A stretch of 64,000 bases of DNA from Rhodococcus sp. ARC_M5 (lineage in GTDB: Bacteria > Actinomycetota > Actinomycetes > Mycobacteriales > Mycobacteriaceae). Under the pieces are notes generated by a model, which was not told the origin of the DNA, ran no database searches, and saw nothing but the letters and a program-made list of their open reading frames with translations. The stretch lies in NCBI RefSeq assembly GCF_022810405.1, contig NZ_JALGQE010000005.1:62001-126000 (forward strand). The letters run 5' to 3'. The position numbers and the translations under genes are program-made. Numbering within the stretch: position 1 is the stretch's first letter; every line of letters begins with the position of its first letter. Below, one piece after another: positions 26,410 through 35,137 of this stretch.

Positions 26410-26441
26410 GGCCGGTGTTCTCCGTGGGCAGAACACCGGCC
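26410..26441 (-). terminator. Hairpin terminator after the DJ-1/PfpI gene
   Basis: GGCCGGTGTTCT (26410-26421) pairs perfectly with AGAACACCGGCC (26430-26441), a 12-bp stem with an 8-base loop. It starts 12 bases beyond the stop of the leftward DJ-1/PfpI gene and separates it from the lon promoter. Confidence 0.72.
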
Positions 26442-26452
26442 GCTGGCGACGA

Positions 26453-27154
26453 CTACTTCAACGAACTGACCAGCTTCTCCGCGAGCGGACGCGTCGAGGC
26501 CGGGTTCTGCCCGGTGTACAGATTTCGGTCCACGACGACGTTCGGCCCCCACGCATCGGTGGAGTCGAACTTCGCGCCGTTCTCGCGCAGGCGGGTCTCG
26601 AGCAACCACGGGGCCTTGTCGGCGAGACCGGCCTGGGTCTCCTCCTCGTCGGTGAATCCGGTGAGCTCGTAGCCGTCGAACGCCCAGGTTCCGTCGCTGC
26701 GGACGGCGGGGAGCAGGGCGGCAGGCGCATGGCACACCGCGGAGACGACCTTGTTCGCATCGAGGAAGTCGACCACCAGCGCGCCGAAGCTCTCCGACAC
26801 GGCGAGATCCTCCATCGGCCCGTGACCGCCGGGGACGAACACCACGTCGAAGTCCGACGCCTTCTGGTCCTCCAACTTCGCGGGCGAGGACAGGATCGAC
26901 TCGATCGAGGCGAGGTAGCGCTTCTGGTCGGCCACCTTCTCCTCGTCGCCGCCGTTGGCATCGACAGCCAGGCTCCCTTCGTCGACGACCGGGGCCTTAC
27001 CGCCCGGCGTCGCGACCGTGACGTCCCAGCCTGCGTCGACGAACGTGCGATGCGACTCGACGAGCTCCTCGGCCCAGTACCCGGTGGGATGCTTCGTACC
27101 GTCGTTCAATGTCCAGTGGTCGGCAGCGGTAACAGCGAACAGCAATGTAGTCAT
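26453..27154 (-). CDS. DJ-1/PfpI-family protein (Hsp31/glyoxalase III-like)
   Basis: The 233-residue protein has the class I glutamine-amidotransferase-like fold. The nucleophile elbow is SAVCHAPAALLPA (Cys followed by His). An upstream acidic residue lies in the PGGHGPMEDLA strand-turn, and ATPGGKAPVVDEGSLAVD is near the N-terminus. It groups with the larger Hsp31-type members that act as glutathione-independent glyoxalase III or chaperone. The ATG at 27154 begins MTTLLFAVTAADHW; longer frames run into the upstream methyltransferase. It is probably co-transcribed with the PrmC-like gene (37-base gap) and ends before a hairpin. Confidence 0.87.
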   Translation of the reverse strand: MTTLLFAVTAADHWTLNDGTKHPTGYWAEELVESHRTFVDAGWDVTVATPGGKAPVVDEGSLAVDANGGDEEKVADQKRYLASIESILSSPAKLEDQKASDFDVVFVPGGHGPMEDLAVSESFGALVVDFLDANKVVSAVCHAPAALLPAVRSDGTWAFDGYELTGFTDEEETQAGLADKAPWLLETRLRENGAKFDSTDAWGPNVVVDRNLYTGQNPASTRPLAEKLVSSLK

Positions 27155-27191
27155 GGCGGGTGGATGCCACGCACACGCCCGATCGAAACAC

Positions 27192-27959
27192 TCATCGCCT
27201 CGGCAGTGAACCGACCACCACGACGGCGTCGAACGCCTCGGATTCGTGGATACGGCCGGAGAGGCCGGCGTCGACCACGGCCCGAAGCGTCGAATGCGCC
27301 AGGGCTGCACTGGTTTCGATGAGGAGATGACCGCCGGGAGCCAGCCATCGTGACGCCCCCGCAGCAACCCGGCGGTGAATTCGGGCACCGTCCGTACCGC
27401 CGTCGAGCGCGATGTGCGGCTCGTGGATGCGCGCCTCTCGTGGCATCAGCCCGATGTCGCTCGTCGGGACATAGGGCGCGTTGACGACGATCGCATCGAA
27501 CCTGCCGAGCAAACCCGGCGGCACGGCGTCGTACAGGTCGCCGAGGTACACCGTGCCCCCGACGTCGGCGAGGTTTCTCGACGCACACTCCACCGCCACC
27601 GCGTCGACGTCGACGGCGTGCAACTCGAGGACGCCACCGACCGACAGGCCTATGGCTCCGGAACCGCAGCACAGGTCTAGCAGCACCGAAGGATGCAGCG
27701 CTGCAGTACATTCGACGAGAAACTCGGTTCTTCGGCGAGGTACGAACACACCCGGCTCGACGGCGATGCGTCGACCACAGAACGCGACCCAGCCGACGAC
27801 GTGCTCGAGCGGCTCACCCGCAACGCGGCGTGCGAGCTTCTCTCTCAGCTCTGCCGGAGTCGCCGCGGATTCGACGAGGATGTCGGCTTCCTCCTCGGCG
27901 AACACGCACCCGGCATCGCGCAGCGAGAACACCACCTCGTCGTACTCGAGTTCCGACAT
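27192..27959 (-). CDS. PrmC-related protein N5-glutamine methyltransferase-like enzyme
   Basis: A 255-residue SAM-dependent methyltransferase with the HemK/PrmC layout: N-terminal helical region (about 1-60), SAM motif LLDLCCGSGAIGLSV, acidic loop AVDVDAVAVECA and the catalytic loop. That loop reads NAPYVP here instead of the NPPY of true PrmC, which makes it a paralogue rather than the housekeeping release-factor methylase. The ATG at 27959 has GGGAGG eight bases upstream. The substrate is unknown; a Gln or Asn side chain in a protein is the family expectation. A (CGCT)n simple repeat sits upstream at 28001-28020. Confidence 0.85.
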   Translation of the reverse strand: MSELEYDEVVFSLRDAGCVFAEEEADILVESAATPAELREKLARRVAGEPLEHVVGWVAFCGRRIAVEPGVFVPRRRTEFLVECTAALHPSVLLDLCCGSGAIGLSVGGVLELHAVDVDAVAVECASRNLADVGGTVYLGDLYDAVPPGLLGRFDAIVVNAPYVPTSDIGLMPREARIHEPHIALDGGTDGARIHRRVAAGASRWLAPGGHLLIETSAALAHSTLRAVVDAGLSGRIHESEAFDAVVVVGSLPRR

Positions 27960-28159
27960 CGACCGTGCCTCCCGGAGTGCTTGTCGCCCGCCCGCCTGCC
28001 CGCTCGCTCGCTCGCTCGCAGAAATACTGTAACGCGGTATGTCGCAGGAGAGCGGAGCCCGATGTGCTGGGAATTTCATCGCACTGATCGACAGACCGGA
28101 GTGACTGCGCCGAACAATCTCGTTTGACGCTGCCACTCCACGAAGGACAGAGTGAACAC

Positions 28160-28966
28160 ATGCGCGCGCCCGAGAACCTACTGGCCGATTGCGGCAGTTG
28201 TTTCGGACTCTGTTGCGTCGCTTTGCCCTTCGCGAGGTCCTCGGACTTTGCAGTCGACAAGGCCGCCGGGGAGCCGTGTCGCAATCTTCGGCAGGACTCG
28301 CGGTGCGGCATTCACTCGACGCTCCGCGAGAAGGGCTTTGCCGGGTGCACGGTGTACGACTGCTTCGGTGCGGGCCAGCAGGTGTCGCAGTCCACGTTCG
28401 CGGGACGGGACTGGCGGGAGCAGCCGTCGAACTCGTCGGAGATGTTCGCGGTGTTCCCGATCATGCGTGATCTGCACGAGTTGCTCTGGTACCTGGCGGA
28501 TGCCCGTGACCGGGATGCGACGGCTTCATTGCACGATCGACTGTCCAGCGACAACGCAGAACTGCATGCACTGACCGAATCACCACCCGAAGTGCTGCTG
28601 TCGGTCGACGTCTCCGGTCTGCGCTCGCGGATCAACGAAGTGCTGCTCGACGCAAGCGATCTGGTTCGTGCCGAAGTGAAAGGCAAGAAGAAGAACTACC
28701 GCGGCCGCGACTTGATGGGTGCGCAACTGGCCGGTGCGAACCTGCGCGGTGCCAGCCTGCGCGGCACCTACCTCATCGGGGCGACGTTGCGCGGAGCCGA
28801 CCTGCGCCTGACGGATCTGATCGGTGCAGACCTCCGCGGCACCGACCTTCGAGGTGCGGATCTGCGCGGCAGCCTCTATGCCACGCAGTTCCAGATCGAT
28901 GCGGCACGGGGTGACCGAGCAACCCGGTTGCCTGAATCCTTGGCCCGTCCGAGTCACTGGACCTGA
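28160..28966 (+). CDS. Pentapeptide-repeat protein with an N-terminal Cys-rich domain
   Basis: A 268-residue protein. Residues 1-75 hold nine cysteines in a metal-site-like spacing (CGSCFGLCC, then CRN, CGI, CTVYDC). A helical middle follows (about 80-175). About 60 residues of pentapeptide repeats (A(N/D)LRG units, LMGAQLAGANLRGASLRGTYL onward) predict a right-handed beta-helix. Such repeats occur in DNA-mimic gyrase-protecting proteins and in adaptor proteins. The Cys-rich head makes a metal- or redox-sensing adaptor plausible, but nothing proves it. The ATG at 28160 is preferred over a TTG at 28124. There is no operon partner. Confidence 0.82.
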   Translation: MRAPENLLADCGSCFGLCCVALPFARSSDFAVDKAAGEPCRNLRQDSRCGIHSTLREKGFAGCTVYDCFGAGQQVSQSTFAGRDWREQPSNSSEMFAVFPIMRDLHELLWYLADARDRDATASLHDRLSSDNAELHALTESPPEVLLSVDVSGLRSRINEVLLDASDLVRAEVKGKKKNYRGRDLMGAQLAGANLRGASLRGTYLIGATLRGADLRLTDLIGADLRGTDLRGADLRGSLYATQFQIDAARGDRATRLPESLARPSHWT

Positions 28967-29127
28967 CACTCGGGGCGTTCGGCCCGGCGAGACAGTCCGG
29001 ACACATGCACCCGCCGCACGGAAAGCCCGACATGCAGGATTTCCGGTCCGCTTCGGAAAATCCGAATGTTCATCGGCTTCTGAGCTGCTCATGGGCAAAG
29101 TCCAAAACAGACCGGTAGCCTGACTCC

Positions 29128-30015
29128 GTGCCCGAAACCAAGCAGAGACGCGTTGTCATCACCGGAGCGAACACCGGCATCGGCTACTTCACCGCCTTGG
29201 AGTTCGCGACGCGCGGCGACCACGTGACGCTCGCATGCCGCAACCAGGACAAAGCCGAGGCAGCCGCGGCGAAAATCCGGTCGGAGGCCCCGAACGGAAC
29301 GGTCGACACGGCCGCGCTGAACCTTGCCGATCTGGCATCGGTGCGTGACTACGCCGCGTCGGCTCCCGAGTCGATAGACGTATTGATCAACAACGCCGGC
29401 GTCATGATGCCTGCCTCGCGGACCGAAACCGAGGACGGATTCGAGCTTCAGCTCGGCACCAACCATCTCGGTCACTTCGCGCTGACCGGGCTGCTGTTCC
29501 CCAAGCTCGCCGACCACGCGAAGATCACCACCATCGCATCCGTCGCGCACCGTCAGCGCCCCAAGCTCGACTTCGACAATCTCCAGCTCGAGCGTGGCTA
29601 CAACGCTCAGCGTGGGTACGCGAACTCCAAGCTGGCCAACATCCTGTTCGCGCTGGAACTCCAGCGTCGGATCGACAAGGCCGGCTCGACGGTGACCAGC
29701 AATGCTGCGCACCCCGGTATCTCGTCGACCGAGCTCTACTCCAGTCCGGACGGCTTGGGCAGCAACAAGATTCTGGCTGCGCTGGCACCCATCGGATTGA
29801 AGTTCATCTCTCAATCTGCCCGTGCCGGAGCGCTTCCCACGATCTATGCGGTCGACGTCGCTGGCGGCGGGACCTACAGTGGCCCCACGTCGCTGTTCGA
29901 GTCCCGCGGCAAGCCCGGCCCGGCGTCCATGACTCGCATGGCTCAGGATCCCGCGCTCGCGGCGAAGCTGTGGGACGCCAGCGAGAAGCTGACCGGGGTC
30001 GGCTACCCGCTCTGA
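29128..30015 (+). CDS. Short-chain dehydrogenase/reductase
   Basis: A 295-residue SDR with the NAD(P) motif TGANTGIG, acidic/basic selector region ACRNQDKAE, NNAGVM, catalytic Ser (TIASVAH) and YxxxK in GYANSKLAN. It resembles the retinol-dehydrogenase / protochlorophyllide-reductase-like SDRs common in rhodococci. The start is GTG at 29128 (PETKQRRVVITG). The substrate is unknown. It is convergent with the GDPD gene, 10 bases between stops. Confidence 0.9.
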   Translation: MPETKQRRVVITGANTGIGYFTALEFATRGDHVTLACRNQDKAEAAAAKIRSEAPNGTVDTAALNLADLASVRDYAASAPESIDVLINNAGVMMPASRTETEDGFELQLGTNHLGHFALTGLLFPKLADHAKITTIASVAHRQRPKLDFDNLQLERGYNAQRGYANSKLANILFALELQRRIDKAGSTVTSNAAHPGISSTELYSSPDGLGSNKILAALAPIGLKFISQSARAGALPTIYAVDVAGGGTYSGPTSLFESRGKPGPASMTRMAQDPALAAKLWDASEKLTGVGYPL

Positions 30016-30025
30016 CCGCGGACCG

Positions 30026-31069
30026 TCACCGGGCGGGTTCGGGTAGAGGAAGCCCGCGCTCGCTCATGACGGCACGCAACCGGTCGGGGTAATCGGTGAT
30101 CAGGCCGTCGACGCCCAGATCCATCAGGGCATGCATGGTGTCGGGATCGTCGACGGTCCACGGGATGACTCGTATCCCGCGTTCGTGCGCGGCGTCCACC
30201 ACGTCCTGCGTGACGTAGAGCTCGAAGTCGGGGTCGCCGACCTTGCCGCTCTGTGGGGTGCCCTGCACGGGCGAGTACGCCGACGCCCCGAACGAATCGA
30301 TCGCGGCGATCGCGTCCCCACCGACATCATCGATATCGATCCCACCCAGCCAGGGTGACGCCCCGTCCTGCCCGATCTGCAGGAAGTCACCGTTGGTCAG
30401 CGCGACCACCGGTACGTCCGGTTCGGTGTCGCGCACCAGCTTCAGTGCGCCCCAATCGAAGCTCTGCACGGTGACCCTGTCCAGCATCCCGGCATCGCGG
30501 ATGGTCCCCAGCACTGTCTCGACGAACTGCTCACGCGGAGCGGTCTCGGTAGGGCTGCCCGCCTCGACCTTGGTTTCGACGTTCAGCGTCACTCCCGGTG
30601 CGTCGGCCGACTTCACCAGATCCAGCACCTCGGTAAGCGTCGGCATCCGGGCACCGGCCACGCGCCGCTGCTCCGGGTGGTCCGCGAGCGGTAAGGCTCC
30701 GCAATCGAGAGTGTGGATCTGCGCGAGTGTCAGCGTGTTCACGAACTTCCCGACGTAGGGAAATTCCGGATCTGCCGGCGTGATTGCACCGGTGTCGATG
30801 CACTTCTTGTCGGAAACCTTGCGGTCGTGGGTGACGATCGCGATGCCGTCCTCGGTGATCTGCGTATCCAGCTCGAGGGTGCTCACCCCGAGTTGCAATG
30901 CGTTGGTGAACGATTCGATCGTGCTCTCGGAGACCAAGCCAAGTCCGCCGCGATGGGCCTGCAGGTCGAACGAGCCGAGCGGGGCCGGGTCCGCTGCCGA
31001 GTCCGTGCCACACCCCGTCAACACCGCGAGGGGAACACACACCAGGGGCACGTACCGACCGAATCGCAT
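30026..31069 (-). CDS. Glycerophosphodiester phosphodiesterase lipoprotein
   Basis: The 347-residue precursor has a lipoprotein signal (lipobox LTGC, Cys near residue 20) and a GDPD TIM barrel. Motifs are QAHRGG (catalytic His), ESTIESFTNAL, LELDTQITEDGIAIVTHD (metal ligands and second His), NVETKV and the C-terminal VDGLITDYPDRL. It hydrolyses deacylated phospholipids to glycerol-3-phosphate and alcohol outside the membrane. The ATG at 31069 gives the clean signal peptide. It follows the TetR gene on the same strand after 11 bases and could be its operon partner. Confidence 0.92.
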   Translation of the reverse strand: MRFGRYVPLVCVPLAVLTGCGTDSAADPAPLGSFDLQAHRGGLGLVSESTIESFTNALQLGVSTLELDTQITEDGIAIVTHDRKVSDKKCIDTGAITPADPEFPYVGKFVNTLTLAQIHTLDCGALPLADHPEQRRVAGARMPTLTEVLDLVKSADAPGVTLNVETKVEAGSPTETAPREQFVETVLGTIRDAGMLDRVTVQSFDWGALKLVRDTEPDVPVVALTNGDFLQIGQDGASPWLGGIDIDDVGGDAIAAIDSFGASAYSPVQGTPQSGKVGDPDFELYVTQDVVDAAHERGIRVIPWTVDDPDTMHALMDLGVDGLITDYPDRLRAVMSERGLPLPEPAR

Positions 31070-31080
31070 GCTCGACGAGG

Positions 31081-31641
31081 CTACGGACGGTCGGTATCCA
31101 CCGAGTTCCCTCGCAGTGAACTCCCCGCACCCGCGAGGTATACGGAGACTGGAAAACAAAGCGCTGCAACATCCTTCGCAGAGGAGCGTCCGAACACCAC
31201 GTCGGCCACCAGCCCCTCACACAGCGAGACCAGGCCGTCTCCGTGCGCGGGCTCGGAGAACAATTCCCGCGCCCGTTCGATCGAGAAGAACGATCGAGCC
31301 AGCACGTCTCGAACATCCTGCGCAACAGCGGGATCCAGCATCAGCGCGTAGCGGGCTCGAAGCTCGACCAGGCGATGGGTGAGCGCATCGTGGAGATACC
31401 GCGCGACGACCGTGGCGACGTCGCTCTCGGTGGTCGCGATATCGACGAACGTCGCACGCGAGAGCTCGACCAGACGCGCGGCGACCGCCGCCAAAAGGTC
31501 GGACTTGGTGCGGAAGTAGTAGGACGTCGAACCCGCTGGATAGTCGAGCGCCGAGTCGAGTGACCGATGAGTCAGCGCGCGCAGGCCGTCGTGCGCGATG
31601 ACCACGAGTGCCGCGTCGGCGATGGCGGTTCGGCGATCCAT
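31081..31641 (-). CDS. TetR-family transcriptional regulator
   Basis: The 186-residue protein has an N-terminal helix-turn-helix (RRTAIADAALVVIAHDGLRALTHRSLDSALDYPAGSTSYYFRTKSDLL, residues 3-50) and an all-helical ligand domain. The ATG at 31641 opens the typical TetR N-terminus. It is divergent from zapE with an 8+4+8 palindrome between them at 31661-31680, which is the obvious autoregulatory operator. The GDPD lipoprotein lies immediately downstream, so the regulon may include it. The ligand is unknown. Confidence 0.9.
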   Translation of the reverse strand: MDRRTAIADAALVVIAHDGLRALTHRSLDSALDYPAGSTSYYFRTKSDLLAAVAARLVELSRATFVDIATTESDVATVVARYLHDALTHRLVELRARYALMLDPAVAQDVRDVLARSFFSIERARELFSEPAHGDGLVSLCEGLVADVVFGRSSAKDVAALCFPVSVYLAGAGSSLRGNSVDTDRP

Positions 31642-31660
31642 GGTGGTGACCCTACACACC

Positions 31661-31680
31661 TCCTCTACAAAAGTAGAGGA
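31661..31680. promoter_or_regulatory. Operator-like palindrome between tetR and zapE
   Basis: TCCTCTAC-AAAA-GTAGAGGA is a perfect 8-bp inverted repeat with a 4-base spacer. It is centred in the 60-bp gap between the divergent TetR gene (start 31641) and zapE (start 31702). It is the likely binding site of the TetR protein and would affect both directions. Confidence 0.7.
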
Positions 31681-31701
31681 ATCCGGCGTACGGTTCGATC
31701 C

Positions 31702-32643
31702 ATGAGGCCGATCGCACCGCGCCACGCATTCGACACCGACTTCGCCCTCGACCACGCCCAGGCCGCAGCCGCGGAGGCACTGTCGACACCCGGCACGAAG
31801 GGCGTTTACCTGTGGGGCCCGGTCGGCCGTGGCAAGACGTGGCTGCTCGACGCCTACTTCTCCGGTGTCGCGACCACCGCCAAGAAGCGCGTCCACTTCC
31901 ACAGCTTCTTCCGCGACCTGCACGCTGCGTACTTCCGTCACCGCTTCTCGATCGACGCGGCCATCGACGACATTCTCGCGACGGACGACACCGGCCTGCA
32001 GGCCGAGCTGCTGTGCTTCGACGAGTTCCACGTCCACGACATCGGCGACGCCCGGCTCATCACGCGCATGCTCGATACCCTCTTCGCCCGCGGCGTCGCT
32101 CTGGTCGTCACCTCCAACTACGCCCCCGACGATCTGCTACCGAATCCGATGTTCCATCCGACCTTCGTTCCGACGATCGACAAGCTGAAGAGGAACCTCG
32201 AGATCATCTGCGTCGACGGTCCCGTCGACTACCGTTCCGTCGGCACGAGTGGGTCGCGATTCGCCTCGGGGACGTGGACTCTCGAGCCCGGCTCGGTTGG
32301 TCGCACGTTCACGGAATTGTGCTGCGCCGCTCGTTCGACGGGGGACTACCTTCGGATGGCCGAGGCAGCAACGACTCTGACGATCACAGACATTCCCCCT
32401 CTTGCGAGTGTGGACGAATTCGCTGCTCAGCGGTTCGCCAACCTCGTTGACGTCCTGTACGACCACGATGTGCGAGTCGACTTCCACGCCCTCGTCCCGC
32501 TGCACGAATTCGGCGTCGGATGTATCGGTCTCGACACCGAACGATTGGTCAGCCGGCTCGGCGAGCTGAGCACACTGCCACTACAGCGCGCGGCAAACAC
32601 CGCCGACGGGCCCGCACACACAAAGGGAGACACCCACTACTGA
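31702..32643 (+). CDS. zapE: Cell-division ATPase ZapE (AFG1-like)
   Basis: A 313-residue AAA-type ATPase with Walker A GPVGRGKT near residue 37, RVHFHSFFRDLHAAYF, Walker B LLCFDEFHVHDIGDA, and sensor-region VVTSNYAPDDLLPNPMFHPTF. These are diagnostic of the ZapE/AFG1 family, which acts on FtsZ in proteobacteria and on mitochondrial proteins in eukaryotes. The role in actinobacteria is less clear. The ATG at 31702 is preceded by the TetR operator, so expression may be ligand-controlled, which is unusual for a division ATPase. Confidence 0.9.
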   Translation: MRPIAPRHAFDTDFALDHAQAAAAEALSTPGTKGVYLWGPVGRGKTWLLDAYFSGVATTAKKRVHFHSFFRDLHAAYFRHRFSIDAAIDDILATDDTGLQAELLCFDEFHVHDIGDARLITRMLDTLFARGVALVVTSNYAPDDLLPNPMFHPTFVPTIDKLKRNLEIICVDGPVDYRSVGTSGSRFASGTWTLEPGSVGRTFTELCCAARSTGDYLRMAEAATTLTITDIPPLASVDEFAAQRFANLVDVLYDHDVRVDFHALVPLHEFGVGCIGLDTERLVSRLGELSTLPLQRAANTADGPAHTKGDTHY

Positions 32644-32769
32644 CGGCGGTCGGGGGCGACAGCAGTAGCGGGTGTCTCAACTCCTATTCGCCGCCCCTCA
32701 TCGGGTGGATGGGTCTGGATGGGAAATTCTTTCGAAGTTTTTTCGACCGCCCAGGAATAGCCTGTGACC

Positions 32770-33144
32770 ATGGCATTCACAGCAGCAAACCACTACGACT
32801 TCAGCGGCGACGACCTCACCGGAACCGTCGACGCCCATCGATCCGCCGGAGTCTGGGCGGCGCAGCTCGTACTCAGTGGTGAGACGCTCGAATCCACCGA
32901 CGTCACCCGATCCGATCTGGGCTTCGAGGTGCGAACCGTCGTGCAGAACCTCTCTGACGGCAACCGAACCCACCTGCTCCTCGTACTGCCGCGCGTCAAC
33001 ATCGACGCGGACGACAGTCAGCCGGTCACGTTCACCTCGTACGCCGTCCTGTACACCGTCCACGGCGGATCGACCGAAGCGCACGGTGCTGCCGAGTCCT
33101 ACGACGTGCGGCTGCTCAGCGGAACCGCGTCACACGTCGGTTAG
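32770..33144 (+). CDS. Conserved hypothetical small soluble protein
   Basis: A 124-residue protein starting MAFTAANHYDFSGDDLTG. It is rich in predicted beta strands (VWAAQLVLSG, FEVRTVVQNL, THLLLVLPRV, TFTSYAVLYTV), with no signal peptide, membrane segment or catalytic motif. A GTG two codons earlier (32764) is an alternative start. I do not recognise the family. It lies between zapE and pirin on the same strand without tight coupling. Confidence 0.6.
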   Translation: MAFTAANHYDFSGDDLTGTVDAHRSAGVWAAQLVLSGETLESTDVTRSDLGFEVRTVVQNLSDGNRTHLLLVLPRVNIDADDSQPVTFTSYAVLYTVHGGSTEAHGAAESYDVRLLSGTASHVG

Positions 33145-33229
33145 AGCCGGACCGGGAACAGCCCTCGTCGCTATCCGGTTGTTCTGCGTAGTCGATTCGA
33201 ACGCCAACTTCGCGCCATCAGGAGCAGAC

Positions 33230-34114
33230 GTGATCCAGATTCTCACACCACGCGAGGTGCCCCTCGGTGGTCCACGCGCGCTGAAGGTTCGGCGGACTCT
33301 TCCACAACGGCAGCGTTCCCTGATCGGAGCATGGTGCTTCGCAGATCACTACGGCCCCGATACCTCGTCGATGGACGTGCCCCCGCACCCACACACCGGA
33401 TTGCAAACCGTCAGTTGGCTGTTCTCCGGCGAGATCGAGCACCGCGACAGCGTGGGATCGCATGCGATGGTGCGGCCTGGCGAGCTGAATCTGATGACGG
33501 CCGGCTACGGCATCAGTCACTCAGAAACCTCGACCCCAGGCACCGAGATCCTCCACGGCATGCAGCTGTGGGTTGCCCTTCCGGCTCGATCTCGATTCAC
33601 CGCACCGACTTTCGAGCACTATGTGCCGCAGACCTACACGAGCCAAGGGCTGACCGCACGAGTATTCCTCGGCTCACTGCTCGGCGAGACCTCGCCGGTG
33701 CGGACGTTCACCCCACTCCTCGGAGCCGAGATCGTGCTCGACGCCGGAGCCCACGTCACCCTCGAGGTCGACCCGACGTTCGAGCACGGCGTCATCGTCG
33801 ATCAGGGCACGGCAACGATGGACGACACCACGCTCGGTGCAGCCGAACTCGGGTACCGCGAACCGGGCAGCTCGACGCTCGATCTGCGTAATCCGGGCCG
33901 CGAGCCGGTGCGGCTGCTGCTGCTCGGAGGACCACCGTTCGGCGAGCAGATCGTCATGTGGTGGAACTTCGTGGGCCGAAGCCACGAGGACGTGGTCGAG
34001 TACCGAGCCGCGTACGAGAGCGGCAACGAGCAGTTCGGCACCGTCGAGGGCTACCCGGGAGCTCGCCTGCACGCACCGCCGCTGCCCAACAGCCGGATGC
34101 AGCCGCGCGGCTGA
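33230..34114 (+). CDS. Pirin-family bicupin protein
   Basis: The 294-residue protein has the N-terminal pirin cupin with the metal-binding HPHTGLQTVSWLF and HRDSVGSHAMVRPGELNLMTAGYGISHSE (His residues plus Glu), and a degenerate C-terminal cupin. Pirins bind Fe or Ni and some are quercetin 2,3-dioxygenases; others act as redox cofactors. The start is GTG at 33230 with AGGAG at 33220-33224. Upstream in-frame codons overlap the preceding gene in a different style of sequence. It is convergent with the CNNM/CBS gene. Confidence 0.88.
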   Translation: MIQILTPREVPLGGPRALKVRRTLPQRQRSLIGAWCFADHYGPDTSSMDVPPHPHTGLQTVSWLFSGEIEHRDSVGSHAMVRPGELNLMTAGYGISHSETSTPGTEILHGMQLWVALPARSRFTAPTFEHYVPQTYTSQGLTARVFLGSLLGETSPVRTFTPLLGAEIVLDAGAHVTLEVDPTFEHGVIVDQGTATMDDTTLGAAELGYREPGSSTLDLRNPGREPVRLLLLGGPPFGEQIVMWWNFVGRSHEDVVEYRAAYESGNEQFGTVEGYPGARLHAPPLPNSRMQPRG

Positions 34115-34123
34115 GCACCTCGG

Positions 34124-35137
34124 CTACGCGGCAGGGGCTGTGGGCAGCACCCGTTTGATGACGTCGGTGAGCGTGACGACGCCGAGGAACTGTCCGTCGG
34201 TCTCGACGACCGCGAGCTGAACACTCCGGTTCCGCATCTGCTCGAGCAACTCGTAGACGGGCGTCGATCCCTCGACCGTGAATGCCTCACGCGCGTAATC
34301 GGCGGCCGGCTCGCCGAGATCCGCGAGCAACGTGTCGCGGACGTGGACGACGCGAGGCGTCGCGCCGGAGTTCTCGGCCAGCAGCACCCGAAGGTGACCG
34401 GACCGCAGCGCCGCCGCCTGTACGTCGGACACCGAAGCACCGTGCGGCACCGAGGTCGTCTTGGAATCCGGCACCGTGATCTTTTCGACCGTCAGTGTCT
34501 CGAGTTCGATCACCCGGGTGATCTGGGTTTGCAGCTCCGGCTCGAGCACACCGACCTGGGAGGAGTACTCGACGAGGTTGCGGATGGTCTCGGCATCGCG
34601 GCCACCGACAGCGGCGCTCTCGACCGGTTCCACACCCGACCGTTCGACGAGCGTGTTGGCGATCTTGTTGACCCACACCAGGAACAGCCGGAAGGGGCGG
34701 ATGAACGCCCGAGACGGCAGCCCGATGATGGTGGCGGCGAGTTCGGGATGCGCGATGGCCCAGGACTTCGGGGCCATCTCACCGATCACCAGGTGCAGGA
34801 ACGTCACGAGCAGCAGCGACAGCGCGAACGCGGCGGTTCCGGCCAACCAACCCGGCACACCCCACGAGGTGAACACCGGACCCAGCCACGAATCGACGGC
34901 GGGCTTGGTGACGGCACCGAGTGCGAAGGTGCACGCTGTGATGCCGAGTTGGGCACCGGCGAGCATGATCGTGAGCTCGTTCATTCCGCGCAGCGCCGCC
35001 CGCACCGATCGGCTCGTGCCTGCCTTTTCCTCCAGTCGATGCCTGCGAGCACCGAGCAGCGCGAACTCGATGACGACGAAGAACGCACTCAGTGCGATGA
35101 GCAATACCGTCACCGCGACGACGACCCACGCGTTCAT
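34124..35137 (-). CDS. CNNM/CBS-domain membrane protein (HlyC/CorC family), second of a pair
   Basis: A 337-residue protein with an N-terminal DUF21/CNNM domain of three to four membrane helices (residues 3-25, about 58-80, about 95-120) and the signature LAGAQLGITACTFALGAV. A CBS pair (about 215-330) follows. It corresponds in size and order to mycobacterial Rv1841c. Such proteins are linked to Mg/Co transport. It lacks a C-terminal CorC_HlyC transporter-associated domain, unlike its upstream partner. The start overlaps the partner's stop (ATGA), so the two very likely form a heteromer. Confidence 0.88.
   Translation of the reverse strand: MNAWVVVAVTVLLIALSAFFVVIEFALLGARRHRLEEKAGTSRSVRAALRGMNELTIMLAGAQLGITACTFALGAVTKPAVDSWLGPVFTSWGVPGWLAGTAAFALSLLLVTFLHLVIGEMAPKSWAIAHPELAATIIGLPSRAFIRPFRLFLVWVNKIANTLVERSGVEPVESAAVGGRDAETIRNLVEYSSQVGVLEPELQTQITRVIELETLTVEKITVPDSKTTSVPHGASVSDVQAAALRSGHLRVLLAENSGATPRVVHVRDTLLADLGEPAADYAREAFTVEGSTPVYELLEQMRNRSVQLAVVETDGQFLGVVTLTDVIKRVLPTAPAA

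Noticed and set aside
28001..28020. (CGCT)n tandem tetranucleotides as a regulatory or phase-variation element
   Set aside because: It lies upstream of the PrmC-like ribosome-binding site and outside any coding frame; a simple-repeat accident is enough to explain it.
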